DNA from: Rickettsiales bacterium
GTDB lineage: Bacteria; Pseudomonadota; Alphaproteobacteria; Rickettsiales; UBA1997
Length of the DNA: 48,030 nucleotides
Assembly: GCA_005787525.1 (NCBI GenBank)
Contig: SYAR01000002.1
Span: 1 to 48,030, forward strand
Reading direction: 5' to 3'
How positions within the stretch are numbered: position 1 is the first letter of the stretch; each line of letters begins with the position of its first letter. The notes under the pieces are model-generated. The model was not told where the DNA came from and searched no databases. It saw only the letters and a list, made by a program, of their open reading frames with translations. The position numbers were made by a program, and so were the translations under genes. Below, one piece after another: positions 45,343 through 48,030 of this stretch.

Positions 45343-47055
45343 TTATCTTGCCCGCATTTCTTTACCAATTGTTGGATTAAAAGCTGTTGAGCTCGGCTTT
45401 ATTGATAAAATTTTATTTAATTCTTCTACGATTTTATCTAAATATAACCCATCTTGAAACAAAGATTGCTCTTGTTTTTTTAACTTGATTATGTCTAAAA
45501 TTAATTTAATTCTTTTCTCACTTAAACCCTCAAAAAACTTACCTCTTTTATCAACATCAAAAAGAGAAATTTGTTGAACAAAATTACTTTTTTGCTCCTC
45601 ATTGCCATATTTAAGAATAAGTTTTGTGAAATGATTTTTAACTTCTGGAGAGGGGAATTTCAAATCTAAAAATCCATTAATTTGAACTTCTTTTTTTTTC
45701 AATAAAAATCCTATTTTTTTAATATCACCCTTCTCGAAAGAAATATTATTTTCAAAAATACGCCAAAGATAATTTTGCAAACCAAACGGAAGCAAATTAT
45801 CTTGAAATTTTTCATCATCACTGCAAAGTTTTTCTTTTATAATTTGAGCTTTAAAATTATCAAATTTCCGCTCGGCGATTGGCAAAAATTTTGTTATTGA
45901 TGCTTCTTTTTTTCTGATTAATTTTTGGAATTCTTTGTTAAAACTTCTCTCGTAAAAATCATAAATTTTTTCAAAAATTCTAGTTTCGCCAATAAAATCT
46001 TTTTCAATTTTTTTGACACTTTCAATCAATTTTTTAGAGGCATTATTAACAATTTCTTGCTTTAACTCTTTATGAGGCTGATATCCCTCCCCTCCGTGCT
46101 CTAGAGTTGTCGGATCGAAAGTAAAAAGCTCACTTTCATAGATCATCTCCAAAATATAACGCGTTAATAAGCGCATGCTTTTGATGGCGCAATTTCCTCT
46201 TCTTTGTTCTTTGGTTGGAATTGAATAAGTTATTGATAAAAATTCCATTTCATCTATTTTTTGCTCCTCTAATATTTTCGCAAATTCTTTATAAAAAACT
46301 TCAGAATCTTTTTCTTTCGAAGTTTTTTCAACAAAATTTTGAAAATATTGATCTTTGCCTAATCCAGTGGATTCACGTTTAAGAGATAATGGCACTTTAA
46401 GCTCTAAAATTATTGCACCATTAATGTAAAATGTATTGCCAATTTTTTGATCATCGCAAACTTTATTGCCATCACAATAACTAATCTTTGTTAAATGATC
46501 GTTATCAACATGAAATATAAAATAAGCTCTGTGGCCCCTTAATCCAGATTTATATATGTGAAGGCTTTTATTTTTTTCATTCCCCCTTTGAAACTTTATT
46601 TCGGGAGCTTCTTTTTGAGTTATTTTTTCATAAATTTCAACAAGATTTTTAATAAAACCATCTGGCAAATCTTCTTTTTTTGGCAAAAAAGAAGGAAGTA
46701 TTTTTTCTAATTGACCCTTACTAAATCCTTGACCCAAATCACCATAAAAAAGTTTTAAAAAATTAAAATTTTCAACAAAATCAACAATATTATTGATTTC
46801 TTCGGTCGCCAAATCTCTACCAAATTGTTTTTGAAAAATAATTTTTAATGTATTTTTACAATCCTCCGAGGGTTCTTTATAAAACATCAGAATATTAAAC
46901 ATAATAGGCGTTTCGCCAGATTCATTTTCTAGCTTTAAAATTTGTGGATTGATATCAATTATTGCACTTATAACTTCTAAATTATTTTTCTCTATTGCAG
47001 AAAAAATTGAAATTTGCTGATCTTCTTTCTCTTGTTGATGTGACTGGGTTGGCAT
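45343..47055 (-). CDS. Large ankyrin-like protein with a His...Cys motif pair, possible effector
   Basis: The 570-residue protein has no signal peptide or membrane helix. Residues about 15-60 (FSAIEKNNLEVISAIIDINPQILKLENESGETPIMFNIL) look like one to two ankyrin repeats. A central domain contains GHRAYFIFHVDNDHLTKISY (H182, H187) and QRRGNCAIKSM (C289). A His then a Cys in such settings recall cysteine-peptidase-like folds, but order and spacing do not match a family I can name. The C-terminal half is helical and charged. The gene is next to the structured repeat island. Confidence 0.65.
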   Translation of the reverse strand: MPTQSHQQEKEDQQISIFSAIEKNNLEVISAIIDINPQILKLENESGETPIMFNILMFYKEPSEDCKNTLKIIFQKQFGRDLATEEINNIVDFVENFNFLKLFYGDLGQGFSKGQLEKILPSFLPKKEDLPDGFIKNLVEIYEKITQKEAPEIKFQRGNEKNKSLHIYKSGLRGHRAYFIFHVDNDHLTKISYCDGNKVCDDQKIGNTFYINGAIILELKVPLSLKRESTGLGKDQYFQNFVEKTSKEKDSEVFYKEFAKILEEQKIDEMEFLSITYSIPTKEQRRGNCAIKSMRLLTRYILEMIYESELFTFDPTTLEHGGEGYQPHKELKQEIVNNASKKLIESVKKIEKDFIGETRIFEKIYDFYERSFNKEFQKLIRKKEASITKFLPIAERKFDNFKAQIIKEKLCSDDEKFQDNLLPFGLQNYLWRIFENNISFEKGDIKKIGFLLKKKEVQINGFLDLKFPSPEVKNHFTKLILKYGNEEQKSNFVQQISLFDVDKRGKFFEGLSEKRIKLILDIIKLKKQEQSLFQDGLYLDKIVEELNKILSIKPSSTAFNPTIGKEMRAR

Positions 47056-47372
47056 CGCATTAAATATGATTAAATTAATTAAACTGGGCTAAATTATAAT
47101 CAAAAATATAGGACGAACTCGTATCGAAATTGTAAAATTTTAAAAAAATTTGTTAACCAACATGCTCCAAAAAAAACCAAATAAAATAATTTATAGATTA
47201 ATTATGAGTTTTTGCTAAGAGCAAAACAATTATATTTTAAAAATATTAATTATTTTTTTATTTATAAAATAGAAAGTCATTTAATATATATAAAATTTTG
47301 AGCACTTTGAAAGAAGTGTATTAAAAAAGTAATGATCAGAAAGTTGGTCGTGCTAACGCATCGACACTTATA
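47056..47372. other. AT-rich spacer before the repeat island
   Basis: Upstream region of the ankyrin-like gene, about 317 bases. It is AT-rich with no ORF and no clear promoter choice. The last ~40 bases become more GC-rich as the repeat begins. Confidence 0.4.
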
Positions 47373-47481
47373 CCCCTACAAACTTTTAAAGAGCTTCAGG
47401 CTGTAGCTCCCCCCTTGAGGGGGAGCGGATTCCAGAAACTTAACGGTAGTTAAGTTTCTGGAATCGTGGGGGGTCGGAAAA
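47373..47481. repeat. REP-like unit, left arm
   Basis: The arm reads CCCCTACAA, a variable stretch, GCTTCAGGCTGTAG, then hairpin 1 (47406-47426: GCTCCCCCC, TTGA, GGGGGAGC). Hairpin 2 (47428-47465) follows: a perfect 17-bp stem beginning GATTCC, with loop GGTA. It ends in GTGGGGGGTCGGAAAA. GTAG immediately before a palindrome is the hallmark of REP elements. It is present inverted at 47757-47874. Confidence 0.8.
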
Positions 47482-47536
47482 TCTACAACATCAAAGGTTT
47501 CAAGATTATCTCAAAAGCTAAAATGAAAAAAATTCC

Positions 47537-47701
47537 AAAAAAGACGATTTCTTGATTTAATTTTTAATCCACAATTTTTCCAATTTTTTAAACAAAAATT
47601 AGTTATTTTTTATATTATTTTTATAGTTTTTCGATGGATTTTTTTAGAAAAATTTAGAATATTTTTTAGCTTAAAAACAAAATCAAGAAATTGTCTTTTT
47701 T
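47537..47701. repeat. Inner inverted repeat of the island
   Basis: The 22-base sequence at 47537-47558 and its complement at 47680-47701 match at 21 of 22 positions (core AAATCAAGAAAT). They enclose 121 bases of almost pure A/T. Each lies 55 bases from its outer arm, so the whole island is symmetric. Confidence 0.7.
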
Positions 47702-47756
47702 ATAAAATTTATTTTAAAAATTTTTCCCTTGGTTCGAGAGCATTGACTATATAGGC

Positions 47757-47874
47757 TTTTCTGACCCCCCACGGCTCCCAAATCGCAACTACCGTTGCGA
47801 TTTTATCGCCCGCTCCCCCTCAAGGGGGGAGCTACAGCCTGAAGCACTTCCGAGCTTGTAAAAAATTGTAGGGG
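47757..47874. repeat. REP-like unit, right arm (inverted copy)
   Basis: On the minus strand this repeats the left arm: CCCCTACAA, GCTTCAGGCTGTAG, hairpin 1 (47812-47832), a different hairpin 2 (47780-47803; stem AAATCGCAAC with GTTGCGATTT, the loop reads GGTA on that strand), and CGTGGGGGGTCAGAAAA. Conserved blocks are nearly identical, while the hairpin 2 stem shares only its innermost AAC/GTT pairs. Confidence 0.8.
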
Positions 47875-47883
47875 TGTAAGCAC

Positions 47884-47949
47884 TCAAGGGGGGAGCTAGA
47901 GCCCGTAAGCTTTATAATTATTTCCATAAAATGTAGGTTTGCAAGCCCG
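47884..47949. repeat. Partial third REP-like unit
   Basis: CTCAAGGGGGGAGCTA, AGCC, AAGC, then TGTAGGTTTGCAAGCCC follow the outer part of the right arm, in the same orientation, but the hairpin 2 half is missing. The GTAG-equivalent is CTAG here. Similarity is lower than between the two main arms, so this is an older or degraded copy. Confidence 0.55.
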
Positions 47950-48008
47950 AAAAGCGGGAGGGTGATTGCGCGAAGATTTACAAAAAAAAGTACCAGGTTC
48001 CTTTTTTC

Positions 48009-48030
48009 TTTAAACGGCTATTTTTTAACG
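48009..48030 (+). repeat. Third, partial copy of the terminator repeat at the window edge
   Basis: TTTAAACGGCTATTTTTTAACG matches the 3' half of the hairpins at 35388 and 45255 with small changes. The other arm is either missing or lies beyond the edge. Confidence 0.5.

Noticed and set aside
47373-47949. CRISPR array or integron attC sites
   Set aside because: Repeats are few, inverted, and not separated by uniform spacers. The fixed bases lie at the hairpin apex and not at its outer ends as in attC.

Overview
The window comes from a very AT-rich, Gram-negative alphaproteobacterium, most like the Rickettsiales or a neighbouring reduced lineage. The evidence is a membrane-anchored CycM-type cytochrome c, the NuoHIJK complex I segment, HemJ in haem synthesis, a dnaN-recF pair, YajQ, PgpA, LptF/LptG (so LPS is exported), and a 23S rRNA gene that is not preceded by 16S rRNA or spacer tRNAs. 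It is less reduced than Rickettsia in its gene content here: prs, metF, metZ and ahcY are intact. An ankyrin-like protein and several secreted proteins of unknown function would fit a host-associated life, but that is inference.

Layout. 1-550: 5' end of a 23S rRNA gene (minus) with its own promoter. 551-2783: secreted Cys-rich protein and panE. 2784-3621: AT-rich gap with one small ORF. 3622-7821: recF, dnaN, ftsH. 7898-11887: a LamG-like pseudopilin, a porin and a soluble sensor kinase, tightly packed. 12010-15757: topA, infA, metF. 15869-15945: a lone tRNA-Ile(GAT). 16048-24815: a long minus-strand cluster, lptF-lptG, then three or four secreted proteins (two of the LPP20 type, one CsgG/LpoB type, one 55-residue lipoprotein without a normal start codon), a HAD hydrolase, a PpiC foldase, an RlmB-type methyltransferase and nadK. 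25003-27465: thiS, an orphan, yajQ, metZ. 27597-32230 (plus): pgpA, nuoHIJK and a DUF4116-like exported protein coupled to nuoK. 32222-35364: a GDPD-like gene and RNase E/G. 35365-35994: a repeated terminator and a palindrome-rich GC island. 35995-41086 (minus): pilin, greA, ahcY, prepilin peptidase, cycM, prs. 41215-43055 (plus): hemJ and two tandem D-Ala-D-Ala dipeptidases. 43056-48030: accessory region with orphans, a lipoprotein, an ankyrin-like protein, and a structured repeat island.

How the parts fit. Two prepilin-like proteins and a divergent prepilin peptidase point to a type IV pilus or type II secretion-like machine. metF, metZ and ahcY supply and recycle methionine/SAM. The lipoprotein cluster sits next to LPS export and a periplasmic foldase, which suggests envelope assembly. 

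The most unusual feature is at 47373-47949. Two REP-like units in inverted orientation each carry a conserved GTAG plus a C/G-run hairpin. Each also has a second hairpin whose stem sequence differs completely between the two copies while perfect pairing and the apical sequence AACGGTAGTT are kept. No transposase, CRISPR array or complete insertion sequence was seen in the window.
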